Source: Methanosphaera sp.
GTDB taxonomy: Archaea > Methanobacteriota > Methanobacteria > Methanobacteriales > Methanobacteriaceae
Length of the DNA stretch: 7,892 bases
Direction: 5' to 3'
NCBI GenBank assembly: GCA_013330915.1
Contig: DUHK01000127.1
Span: 1-7,892 of the forward strand
Each line of letters begins with the position of its first letter. Position 1 is the stretch's first letter. Positions 1-6,254 of this stretch are shown here, piece by piece. The notes below the pieces were generated by a model. The model searched no databases. It was not told the origin of the DNA and saw only the letters and a program-made list of their open reading frames with translations. The translations under genes were made by a program, and so were the position numbers.

Positions 1-36
1 TAATATACATAAATCATTTTTTTTATTTTTAAGAAT

Positions 37-555
37 ATGAGGGATATATTTAAACATGTTTCAAGTGGTAATATGTTTAATCAATTTCAAAATCATAACG
101 ATTTAATAAAAACAAATACTGAAGAATTAATCAGAAATCTTGAAAAAATACCAGATATAAACGAATGCGAATATGTTTTTATAGACACTATAAACAGCCC
201 TCATATCAAGTCATTTCTTGAGGATAAGATAGTCATCACACAAAACAAGCTTCATGATTTTATCATGTTTGAATACGGTATGATGGAAAAGAATCAAATC
301 AATGAAATGACCAAGATTAACTTTAGACAAGTGGTTGACCTGGTAATATTAATGGACTGTGATAAATTACCAAAACACGTGGAGGAAATTATTGATGAAG
401 ATACAATCATTTCAAAATATTTGGGAAATGATGTCCTATACATTGAGGATACAAGAAACAATAGGTATACCATTATCACAGCACATGAAAAAATAATTCT
501 TAAACAAAGGGGTGCAAATACTCATATTGAATTTTATAAAAATAAAAATGCGTAA
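37..555 (+). CDS. Hypothetical soluble protein, 172 aa
   Basis: I do not recognise this protein. It is complete: an in-frame stop lies at 10-12, so the N-terminus is not cut by the window edge. It has no signal peptide and no membrane segment. It is rich in Asp, Glu, Asn, Lys and Ile and reads as a soluble cytoplasmic alpha/beta protein. Hydrophobic strand-like stretches occur near residues 46-51 (YVFIDT) and 99-106 (VVDLVILM), each followed by acidic residues. The C-terminal third (about 135-167) looks like a series of short beta strands. There is no clear Shine-Dalgarno before the ATG at 37. The ATG at 73 (residue 13) is preceded by GTGGT and could be the true start. The next gene follows after 50 bases on the same strand. 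No function is proposed. Confidence 0.7.
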   Translation: MRDIFKHVSSGNMFNQFQNHNDLIKTNTEELIRNLEKIPDINECEYVFIDTINSPHIKSFLEDKIVITQNKLHDFIMFEYGMMEKNQINEMTKINFRQVVDLVILMDCDKLPKHVEEIIDEDTIISKYLGNDVLYIEDTRNNRYTIITAHEKIILKQRGANTHIEFYKNKNA

Positions 556-605
556 CCATTAGTAAAAAATTAATATTTAGAATAAGAAAATATATTATAG
601 ATAAA

Positions 606-1037
606 ATGTTAGACAAAATATTTTCAGATAAAGATTACATAACATCCGTAGTAATTGGAGTATTCGTTGGAAGTTTAACACTATTTGTAAGCAGACTGTT
701 GGGAATACCTATTACAGGGGTAGTATTAGCAATAATATTATCATCATTCATAACGGCCTTCTTATACAACCCGTCTAAAAAAACAAACAAGCATTCCACA
801 ATAAGGGGAACTTCTGCAAGTCTTATATTTTCATTAATATTTGCAATAATGTTGATTGTATATTACATGCCTCATTTAGGTGGTGTATTTCAAACAGCAG
901 ACATATCCATTACTACATCAATTCTGATAATACTGGCTATTGCATTAATCTGTGGATTGGTATTGGGAAGTATTAGTGGAAGTATAGGTTCTACTTTCAG
1001 GGATTTATGCACAGTTATTTTATCAGAAAAAAAATAA
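606..1037 (+). CDS. Small four-helix membrane protein of unknown function, 143 aa
   Basis: This is an integral membrane protein with four predicted helices, at about residues 12-31, 34-54, 70-88 and 103-125. A short basic loop (KKTNKH, 58-63) separates the first and second hairpins. Helices 2 and 4 are glycine/serine rich, and the last one contains GLVLGSISGSIGS, a close-packing pattern. The C-terminus is short and cytoplasmic-looking (SEKK). Its size and topology resemble the small DUF5518-like membrane proteins that are common in Methanobacteriales; that assignment is from memory and tentative. There is no visible Shine-Dalgarno before the ATG. An AT-rich TATA-like stretch (TTAATATTT, 570-578) lies about 30 bases upstream, so the message may be leaderless. 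It precedes trkH on the same strand, but a terminator-like T-tract and a separate promoter lie between, so a shared operon is unlikely. It is not recognisable as a Trk subunit. Confidence 0.75.
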   Translation: MLDKIFSDKDYITSVVIGVFVGSLTLFVSRLLGIPITGVVLAIILSSFITAFLYNPSKKTNKHSTIRGTSASLIFSLIFAIMLIVYYMPHLGGVFQTADISITTSILIILAIALICGLVLGSISGSIGSTFRDLCTVILSEKK

Positions 1038-1060
1038 TCACACTCTCTTTTTTTCTTTTT
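1015..1060 (+). terminator. Probable terminator after the small membrane protein gene
   Basis: The stop codon is followed by T7-C-T5 (1048-1060), the usual archaeal oligo-T end signal. A weak all-A/T inverted repeat, TTATTTT (1015-1021) and AAAATAA (1031-1037), spans the gene end and includes the stop codon. The T-tract is the stronger evidence; the stem may be chance in such AT-rich DNA. Confidence 0.5.
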
Positions 1061-1096
1061 ATGATAAACTTTCATTAAAATTAAAAAAAATAATAA

Positions 1097-1147
1097 TTTA
1101 ATATAAATATTTACTATAATATATAATGTAAAAAAAATTTTTAAGGG
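1097..1147 (+). promoter_or_regulatory. Likely trkH promoter and ribosome binding site
   Basis: A TATA-like element, TTTAATATAAAT (1097-1108), would place transcription start near 1131. That leaves a leader of about 23 bases carrying AAGGGA (1143-1148), six bases before the ATG at 1154. The surrounding DNA is almost pure A/T, so the TATA assignment is approximate. The purine-rich AAGGGA supports the chosen start codon. Confidence 0.4.
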
Positions 1148-1153
1148 ATATGA

Positions 1154-2656
1154 ATGAATACATATAAATTAAATAAGCTTAAACCGAACGAACTTAAAAC
1201 AATCGGTCATTACACGGGATACGTCTGTTTAATAATGTCAGTTTTAATGATAGTGCCGACAATATGTGGTATAATATATCATGATCCCACGAGATTTGTA
1301 AATTCATTCATAATATCAGCAATAATAACATTCCTTTCAGGAATAATATTGGTTTCATTGTTTAAAAGAAAACAGTTAACAAACCTTTCATTGAAGGGAG
1401 CTCTAATTTTTGTGCTTGGTATATGGGGAATCCTGGCAATATATTCAGGTCTACCCTATATTTTATCAGGTGAACTGGGGCCATTTGATTCATTTTTTGA
1501 AGCAATGTCAGGAATCACCACCACAGGTTTTTCTTTGATACCAGAACAAACACACCCATATTCCATTGCAATGTGGAAAGCACTGACACAATGGTTCGGT
1601 GGATTGGGAATAATCGTTCTGTTGCTTGTAATAGTTCCTTCTTCAGTAAGTTTAAAACGATTGTTTTTTGCAGAAGGAAGAACAGAACAGATGACACCTA
1701 ACATCAAGCATACGACAATGATTTTCTTAAAACTATATTTGTCAATAACTGCTTTAGGTGTTATACTATACCTGCTGATTGGATTGGATTTTTATGAGGC
1801 GTTATGTTTTTCATTCACAGCATTCGCCACTGGAGGATACTCAATATATCCACCTGAAGCAAAGATTTTTGATTCAATAGCGATACAGATTGTAACGATA
1901 TTCTTAATGATACTGGGAAGTACAAATTTCGTAATACATTACAGAATTATCAAGGGAAACACAAAAAACCTGCTAAAAGACATTGAATTAAGGGCAATGT
2001 TCATAATAGTTGTACTGGCAACAATACTCGTAATGTTATCCTTATATACTCAGGGCTACTATGATCAAAACATTTCCGTCATATTCAGACATTCAATATT
2101 CCAGGTAATCTCAGTAATGTCATCAACAGGATATGTATCACAGGATATTTTCAACTGGCCACAGTTTTCATTCATTCTCTTGATACTGTTAACATTTGTG
2201 GGTGGTTCTATCTGTTCCACAAGTGGTGGAATAAAGTTATACAACATAGTGATATTATTTAAATCAATATGGTGGGAAGTGGAAGAGATGATGCTTCCAA
2301 AAAACACCATCAAACCAAAAAAAATCAATCATGACAAGAAAGTAAGGGAAATATCGGATAAAACGATAAAAACGATTCTGATATTCATAGTTTCATACAT
2401 ACTTATATATTTGTTAAGTACATTTGTGATACTCTTTTATTGTAATGATTTTGTAACAGCAAGTACTGTTGCAGCATTATCCATTGGAAATACGGGAATA
2501 ACTGTTGATTATATATCTGCCAGTATGCCGTTTATGGTAAAAGTAGTTTTAATCATAGATTTCTGGGTTGGAAGGATAAGTGTATGGCCATTATTCCTTG
2601 GCGTATTGTACATGATTAACCGGGCAGAAAGTAAGGTTAAAAATTATATGGAATAA
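1154..2656 (+). CDS. trkH: TrkH-family potassium uptake channel subunit, 500 aa
   Basis: This is the membrane, ion-conducting subunit of a Trk/Ktr-type potassium uptake system. It is full length, with all four helix-pore-helix repeats. The four pore loops carrying the filter glycines are visible: ITTTGFS (121-127, G125), FATGGYS (224-230, G228), SSTGYV (323-328, G326) and GNTGIT (445-450, G448). Also family-typical are QWFGGLG (146-152) after the first pore, the GGSICSTSGGIK gating-loop segment (350-361) and the C-terminal VGR motif (472-474). Lys and Arg residues cluster in the cytoplasmic loop at 385-398. Trk channels work with a cytosolic nucleotide-binding TrkA subunit; none is encoded here, so the partner must lie elsewhere. 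The gene has its own promoter and a T9 tract after it, so it is probably monocistronic. A KtrB-like label is possible, but the extra N-terminal helices fit TrkH. Confidence 0.95.
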   Translation: MNTYKLNKLKPNELKTIGHYTGYVCLIMSVLMIVPTICGIIYHDPTRFVNSFIISAIITFLSGIILVSLFKRKQLTNLSLKGALIFVLGIWGILAIYSGLPYILSGELGPFDSFFEAMSGITTTGFSLIPEQTHPYSIAMWKALTQWFGGLGIIVLLLVIVPSSVSLKRLFFAEGRTEQMTPNIKHTTMIFLKLYLSITALGVILYLLIGLDFYEALCFSFTAFATGGYSIYPPEAKIFDSIAIQIVTIFLMILGSTNFVIHYRIIKGNTKNLLKDIELRAMFIIVVLATILVMLSLYTQGYYDQNISVIFRHSIFQVISVMSSTGYVSQDIFNWPQFSFILLILLTFVGGSICSTSGGIKLYNIVILFKSIWWEVEEMMLPKNTIKPKKINHDKKVREISDKTIKTILIFIVSYILIYLLSTFVILFYCNDFVTASTVAALSIGNTGITVDYISASMPFMVKVVLIIDFWVGRISVWPLFLGVLYMINRAESKVKNYME

Positions 2657-2681
2657 ATCTCCACCAAAATTATTTTTTTTT
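2649..2681 (+). terminator. trkH terminator (oligo-T)
   Basis: A run of nine T residues (2673-2681) begins 17 bases after the trkH stop. A short stem, TGGA (2649-2652) with TCCA (2660-2663), puts the stop codon in its loop, but four pairs are weak. The T-run alone is adequate for archaeal termination. Confidence 0.55.
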
Positions 2682-2727
2682 ATAAAACTAGTTTTAATAC
2701 AATATTAATCTATAAATCAATTATTTT

Positions 2728-2764
2728 AAAAAAAGAGTAAATTGTAGAAGTCTATACTTCTACA
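2728..2764 (-). terminator. ATPase-gene terminator: 9-bp hairpin over the stop codon plus T7
   Basis: TGTAGAAGT (2743-2751) and ACTTCTACA (2756-2764) form a perfect nine-pair stem with a four-base loop. The TAG stop codon of the ATPase (2752-2754) lies inside the loop, and the last three sense codons form one arm. On the minus strand the stem is followed, after eight bases, by seven T residues (2734-2728). The layout is that of an intrinsic terminator, though the gap between stem and T-run is longer than in the bacterial type. It faces the trkH terminator across this convergent gap. Confidence 0.6.
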
Positions 2765-4872
2765 TCTATAATATCTTCCATGTCCACTACAGGATAGTTT
2801 TTGCTGCTGGCACTGTTAATACCTATCAGTAGTGTAGAACCGTTGTGGAGTATGGATGTTAATGATGGTGTAATGACTCCTGTTAATCCTAACGCCATGA
2901 ATAAAGTATTGAACACAACAATATATCTGTAGTTTCTGTTAATCAGGTCAATCATTTGTTGACTGATTATTCTCATTGTTACAAGGTCTTCCAATGAAGG
3001 TCTAAGCAGGGTTATGTCTGCCACTTCTCTTGCAAGATCGGATGAATCTTTCATAGCAACACTTACATCAGCTGCACTTAATGCAGGTGAATCGTTGATT
3101 CCGTCTCCAACCATTATAACCTGTTTACCTTGAGCTTTAATTTCCTCTACTATGGAGGCTTTGTCTTCAGGTAATACCTGTGATTTGTAATGATCCAATC
3201 CAAGCATTTCTGCAGTTGTACGTGCTGCATTCTCACTGTCTCCGGTAAGCATTATTATGTCTTTGACACCCAGTTGTCGTAACTGATTAAGAACAGTTTT
3301 TGCCTCTTCTCTTGGAGGGTCATCAATACATATTATTCCTTCAAGTTTTCCGTCAATTGCAAAGTATATTATGGAATATTTGTCTGCATTTTCTTTGATA
3401 ATTTGTTCTTTTTCTGGAGTGATTTCAACATTTTCATCTTCTATTACGAAGTGTCTGCTTCCAAGAACTGTTCTTTTACCGAATAATGTTGTTGCAATAC
3501 CATGTGCCACTACATATTCAACTTCGGAGTGTAGTTCCTCACCGTGGTCCAGTCCAAGGTCCTTGGCTTTTTGCACGATTGCCGTTGCCACACTGTGTGG
3601 GAAATGTTCTTCCAGACATGCTGCCTGACGTAGGAATTCGTCATCACTTAGTCTACCCAGTGAAATATAATTTGCTACGTGTGGCTGTGATTTTGTTAAA
3701 GTTCCTGTTTTGTCAAAGATAATGGTGTCAGCTTCAGCGAATGCTTCTAAGTATCTTCCACCTTTTACAACGATTTCCCTTTCAGATGCTTCACGCATTG
3801 CGGAAATAATTGAAATTGGAGTTGCAAGCTTGATTGAACATGAATAATCAACAGTCAATGCTGCAATTGCTTTTATAGGATCTCTTGTTATGATGTATGT
3901 TAATAAGGTTATTCCAAAGTTCCATGGTACTATTGAATCTGCTAAACTAACAGCTTTACTTTCTATGCTGGCTTTTGCCTTGTCGGAACTTTCAATTAAA
4001 TCAATGATTTGGTTGATTCTTGTTTTTTCGTTAAGTGCATCAACATTCATTACAATTGAACCGTCTTCCACTATTGTACCGGCGTATACCTTTTTACCTA
4101 CATCTTTATGTACTGCTAAAGATTCTCCGGTCATGGTAGCTTCATTTATTGCAGCTTCACCTTCAACTATTGTACCATCGGCAGGTATCATAATTCCTGA
4201 TCTGACAATTACTTTATTTCCTTCTTTTAGTTCTGAAAATGGAATCTGTATTTCCGTACCTTCTTCGGTTTTTATCCAGACCTTGTTGATGTTAAGCATT
4301 AAACTTTTTTCCAGGGTATGTTTTGTTTTTTCGATTGTGTAATCTTCAAGAATTTCTGATAATCCAAGGAGGAATACAATTGATCCTGCTGGACCGAACA
4401 TACCTTGACTTAGTGTAACTGCTATACTTGACGCATCAAGCAAATCAACATCTAAACGTAGATGTATGAGACTGTCCAATCCTTTTACAAGGAATGGGAA
4501 AGATTCATAAGCAATTTTAATTATGTGTAAAGGTAATGGTAAAAATGCCTTACATAAAAATCTTGTTGCTACCTTTTTAATGATTTTGTTGATGTATCTG
4601 CTATCTGTCTCGTTTGAAAGTTCGTCTGGTGTTGGTTCTGCTTCAACCAAATCAGATTTTTTAATATTTGCCAAATATTTCAGAACTTGTAATTTATCAC
4701 AAGCATATTTGATGAAAATACTACCATTAGCCGATGAAACTTTAACAGTTTGGATTCCTTCTTTTTGAGATAGTAATCTTGATAATCCATATCCCTGTTC
4801 CGGTGTAAATGCATTTCTACCCAGTCTAACACGGATAAGATCTTTCTTATCGTAAACTATTTTAAATTTCAT
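2752..4872 (-). CDS. P1B-type heavy-metal-translocating ATPase, CtpC-like subgroup, 706 aa
   Basis: This is an ATP-driven metal pump of the plasma membrane, probably an exporter. All catalytic parts are present: TGES actuator loop (248-251), DKTGT with the phosphorylated Asp (D387), nucleotide-domain H426 in EEHFPHS, AHGI (456-459), TGD (543-545) and GDGIND hinge (589-594). The ion-path helix has DYSCSIKLATP (342-352, single C345) instead of CPC, and the last helix has HNGST (676-680). Both fit the CtpC-like subgroup, known in mycobacteria for zinc/manganese handling. Residues 1-70 form an HMA-like ferredoxin fold without CxxC. Membrane segments lie near 102-120, 123-139, 145-158, 159-175, 313-328, 333-356, 645-667 and 671-686. 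Length is normal for the family. The usual P1B HP pair reads H426-S427, a variant I believe is common in this subgroup. It lies 49 bases downstream of the small acidic membrane protein, its likely partner. The metal (Zn, Mn, Fe or other) cannot be fixed from sequence. Confidence 0.93.
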   Translation of the reverse strand: MKFKIVYDKKDLIRVRLGRNAFTPEQGYGLSRLLSQKEGIQTVKVSSANGSIFIKYACDKLQVLKYLANIKKSDLVEAEPTPDELSNETDSRYINKIIKKVATRFLCKAFLPLPLHIIKIAYESFPFLVKGLDSLIHLRLDVDLLDASSIAVTLSQGMFGPAGSIVFLLGLSEILEDYTIEKTKHTLEKSLMLNINKVWIKTEEGTEIQIPFSELKEGNKVIVRSGIMIPADGTIVEGEAAINEATMTGESLAVHKDVGKKVYAGTIVEDGSIVMNVDALNEKTRINQIIDLIESSDKAKASIESKAVSLADSIVPWNFGITLLTYIITRDPIKAIAALTVDYSCSIKLATPISIISAMREASEREIVVKGGRYLEAFAEADTIIFDKTGTLTKSQPHVANYISLGRLSDDEFLRQAACLEEHFPHSVATAIVQKAKDLGLDHGEELHSEVEYVVAHGIATTLFGKRTVLGSRHFVIEDENVEITPEKEQIIKENADKYSIIYFAIDGKLEGIICIDDPPREEAKTVLNQLRQLGVKDIIMLTGDSENAARTTAEMLGLDHYKSQVLPEDKASIVEEIKAQGKQVIMVGDGINDSPALSAADVSVAMKDSSDLAREVADITLLRPSLEDLVTMRIISQQMIDLINRNYRYIVVFNTLFMALGLTGVITPSLTSILHNGSTLLIGINSASSKNYPVVDMEDIIDVEV

Positions 4873-4921
4873 ACTTTCAGTTTCCCGTTATTTTATATAA
4901 AAAAAGGGAGATTAAATAGGT
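4873..4921 (-). promoter_or_regulatory. Intercistronic gap: T-tract and internal TATA box before the ATPase gene
   Basis: Reading the minus strand, the upstream gene's stop is followed by CTCCC, seven T residues (4905-4899) and then ATATAAAA. The same bases read as a good archaeal TATA box, TTTATATAAAA (4901-4891). With the usual spacing of about 26 bases, transcription would start near the ATPase ATG at 4872, giving a leaderless or nearly leaderless message. A GGGA (4886-4883) lies about ten bases before the ATG as an alternative ribosome site on a read-through transcript. The gap could therefore separate the two genes partly, letting the ATPase be made from its own start as well as from the operon. 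Confidence 0.35.
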
Positions 4922-5266
4922 TTATTCATCGTCTGCTATTTTTACTTCTTCTGCGATTTCTGGGTCGATGTCTTCGAGGTCTTCAGGACCGAAGATTTCG
5001 ATTTGTTGTTTTTCTTGTGCTTCTGAATGAATATCTTCAGCATCTTCTCTGACGTTTTCAATACTTTCTTCTATTGAATCTCTTATCTCCATGGCACCGG
5101 CAGTAACGTTTACTGCAAGGTTATGTGCTGTTTCTGTTTCTGAGAATTTTTTGATTGCGTAAGCGGCAACCATTCCTGCTGCAAAATATTTTACTCTGTC
5201 ATCATTTAAACAATCTGTTACTCTTGAGAAAATTCCGTTTCCATCATTGTTTCTGTTAAATACCAT
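4922..5266 (-). CDS. Small membrane-anchored acidic protein, PacL/DUF6110-like ATPase partner, 114 aa
   Basis: The protein has a short N-terminal part, one brief hydrophobic segment (VKYFAAGMVAAYAI, 25-38), then KK and a conserved-looking stretch including AVNVTAGAMEIRD (51-63). A predicted amphipathic or coiled-coil helix (about 58-87) and a very acidic C-terminus (94-114) complete it. The order of anchor, AAY..KK, AVxVTA, E/A-rich helix and charged tail matches, from memory, mycobacterial PacL (DUF1490) and clostridial DUF6110 proteins, which are encoded next to CtpC-like ATPases; PacL1 is needed for CtpC zinc efflux. I infer a scaffold, stabiliser or metal-delivery role for the ATPase 49 bases downstream. 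PacL1 ends in a His/Asp zinc motif; here the tail is Asp/Glu with no His. I chose the ATG at 5266 because GGTGA (5276-5272) lies five bases before it; the ATG at 5278 (118 aa) has only a poly-A stretch upstream. Confidence 0.8.
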   Translation of the reverse strand: MVFNRNNDGNGIFSRVTDCLNDDRVKYFAAGMVAAYAIKKFSETETAHNLAVNVTAGAMEIRDSIEESIENVREDAEDIHSEAQEKQQIEIFGPEDLEDIDPEIAEEVKIADDE

Positions 5267-5525
5267 TTTATTCACCATCTTTATTTATTTTTTTTTTTTA
5301 AAATGTTCATTAAATCATATTATAATTTGCATATATCTTAATTCATTATAATCTGATTCGTATTAATATTTTTTTTAAAAGTCTTTAATATAATTATTAT
5401 TTTTTAGGTCTGTCCAAATATTATTAGATATTTGCATGTTTGGCCCCGACTTTGTAATATTTTGCCCATTATTTTCCATTATTGTGTGGGTGTATCTGAT
5501 GATTTGAAATTCTTATCATATACCG

Positions 5526-5572
5526 ATACCCCTATGGGTATATTACTTAGTTTTACTTTACTGGTATATAAA
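5526..5572 (-). promoter_or_regulatory. TTTATATA promoter with CsoR-like G/C-tract operator
   Basis: On the minus strand, TTTATATA (5572-5565) is a textbook methanogen TATA box. Counting about 26 bases on puts the transcription start near 5541. Exactly there lies ATACCCCTATGGGTAT (5526-5541), six-base arms ATACCC/GGGTAT around CTAT. This closely resembles the G/C-tract operators of CsoR/RcnR metal-sensing repressors as I recall them (TACCCC...GGGGTA). A repressor bound there would block initiation of the metal cassette. The distance to the first gene (about 275 bases) is long, and the element could also act on the opposite strand. Confidence 0.4.
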
Positions 5573-5651
5573 GCTTTAGTATGTAGTAATTAAGTTTAAG
5601 TTAATTTTCTTAAACTAAATTTACTATTTCTACATTTATACTTATTATTTT

Positions 5652-5679
5652 AAAAATATATAAACTTAGGCCTACCTAA
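5652..5679 (+). promoter_or_regulatory. Candidate marR-MATE promoter with TTAGG-N4-CCTAA operator
   Basis: AAAAATATATAAAC (5652-5665) is a strong archaeal TATA match. A perfect palindrome, TTAGGCCTACCTAA (5666-5679), follows at once, and a CCTAA half-site recurs at 5694-5698. With transcription starting near 5686, the palindrome covers about -20 to -7, where a bound dimer would stop polymerase recruitment. The arrangement fits autorepression by the MarR protein encoded downstream. The leader to the chosen ATG would be about 113 bases, so the second TATA-like element (5737-5746) may be the main promoter instead. Confidence 0.4.
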
Positions 5680-5798
5680 TTTCATATTCACATCCTAACA
5701 ATAATTAAAGATAACAATTCTTGACAAAATCAATAATTATATATAGTCAAATGTTCATATATAATAATACAAAGATATATTTCAGAGACACGGATAAA

Positions 5799-6254
5799 AT
5801 GCAATGTCCAATCGACAAGGAAAACATATCATTAACATTCTTGTGTTCACTATTTCTTAAATCACAAAATTCTTTTTACAAACACTACCTTGAAAAGGAA
5901 GAAATCAACATCCAACAAATACCGATATTACTAAAACTATTAAATCATGACTATATTTACCAAAAGAAAATAGCCTCTGATTTACATATGGATGGTGGAT
6001 TGGTTACAAGAAACATTCGAAAATTGGAAGATTTAGGATATGTTAACAGACAGGAAGATAATGAAAACAGAAGACAAAACAAGATAAGTTTAACAGATAA
6101 AGGGAGAACATTTACAAAAAAACTTAGAGATGAAGGAATAAAACGTGAAAATGAAATACTGAATTACTGTTCAACATCACGTGAAGAATTTATTGAAATA
6201 TTCCTGGAAATAATAGAAAGCTCTAATGGATATAATAAAGAGATGGGGTATTAA
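5799..6254 (+). CDS. MarR-family winged-helix transcriptional regulator, 151 aa
   Basis: This is a dimeric DNA-binding repressor of the MarR family, probably sensing a small toxic molecule and controlling the exporter behind it. An N-terminal dimerisation helix (about 8-33) is followed by the winged helix-turn-helix at about 36-100. The latter includes QKKIASDLHMDGGLVTRNIR (55-74) with its recognition helix, LEDLGYVNR (76-84), and the wing D87-N-E-N-R91-R92 followed by ISLTDKGR (96-103). A C-terminal dimerisation helix (about 106-142) ends it. The frame runs open to a TTG at 5721 and an ATG at 5751. I prefer the ATG at 5799 because it gives the usual family length, the preceding residues look non-conserved, and a TATA-like element (5737-5746) lies inside the longer version. 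GGAT sits just before this ATG. Its TAA abuts the exporter's ATG, so the two are co-transcribed and probably translationally coupled. Confidence 0.85.
   Translation: MQCPIDKENISLTFLCSLFLKSQNSFYKHYLEKEEINIQQIPILLKLLNHDYIYQKKIASDLHMDGGLVTRNIRKLEDLGYVNRQEDNENRRQNKISLTDKGRTFTKKLRDEGIKRENEILNYCSTSREEFIEIFLEIIESSNGYNKEMGY

Larger units (their letters stand above)
5267..5798. promoter_or_regulatory. Divergent regulatory gap between the metal cassette and marR-MATE
   Basis: This gap of about 530 bases contains no convincing gene. It holds a candidate metal operator with TATA box (5526-5572), a candidate MarR operator with TATA box (5652-5679) and a further TATA-like element (5737-5746). Other structures are an inverted repeat AGTTTAAG-N8-CTTAAACT (5593-5616), a palindrome TAAAGCTTTA (5569-5578), a seven-pair hairpin (5415-5434), and a tandem CCATTATTTT/CCATTATTGT (5466-5485). 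A second possible promoter for the small acidic protein, AATTATAATA on the minus strand near 5318-5327, would give a leader of about 30 bases. A 34-codon minus-strand reading frame (5479-5375) is present but unsupported. Confidence 0.55.

Noticed and set aside
606..1037. Small membrane protein as a Trk accessory subunit
   Set aside because: It lacks the nucleotide-binding fold of TrkA and any pore motif, and it is separated from trkH by a T-tract and a separate promoter.
3371..4768. Several plus-strand frames of 78-150 codons opposite the ATPase gene
   Set aside because: They lie antisense to a gene with every P-type ATPase motif and show no recognisable domains; they are shadows of it.
5267..5278. 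Start of the small acidic protein at ATG 5278
   Set aside because: Only a poly-A stretch precedes it, whereas GGTGA lies five bases before the in-frame ATG at 5266. The longer form is still possible and differs by four residues.
5409..5450. Known metal riboswitch (NiCo or yybP-ykoY class) in the metal-cassette leader
   Set aside because: I could not find the conserved core sequences of either class; only generic hairpins are visible.
5721..5798. MarR protein starting at TTG 5721 or ATG 5751
   Set aside because: The extra residues look like translated A/T-rich leader, a TATA-like element (5737-5746) lies within them, neither start has a ribosome site, and the ATG at 5799 gives the normal family length.
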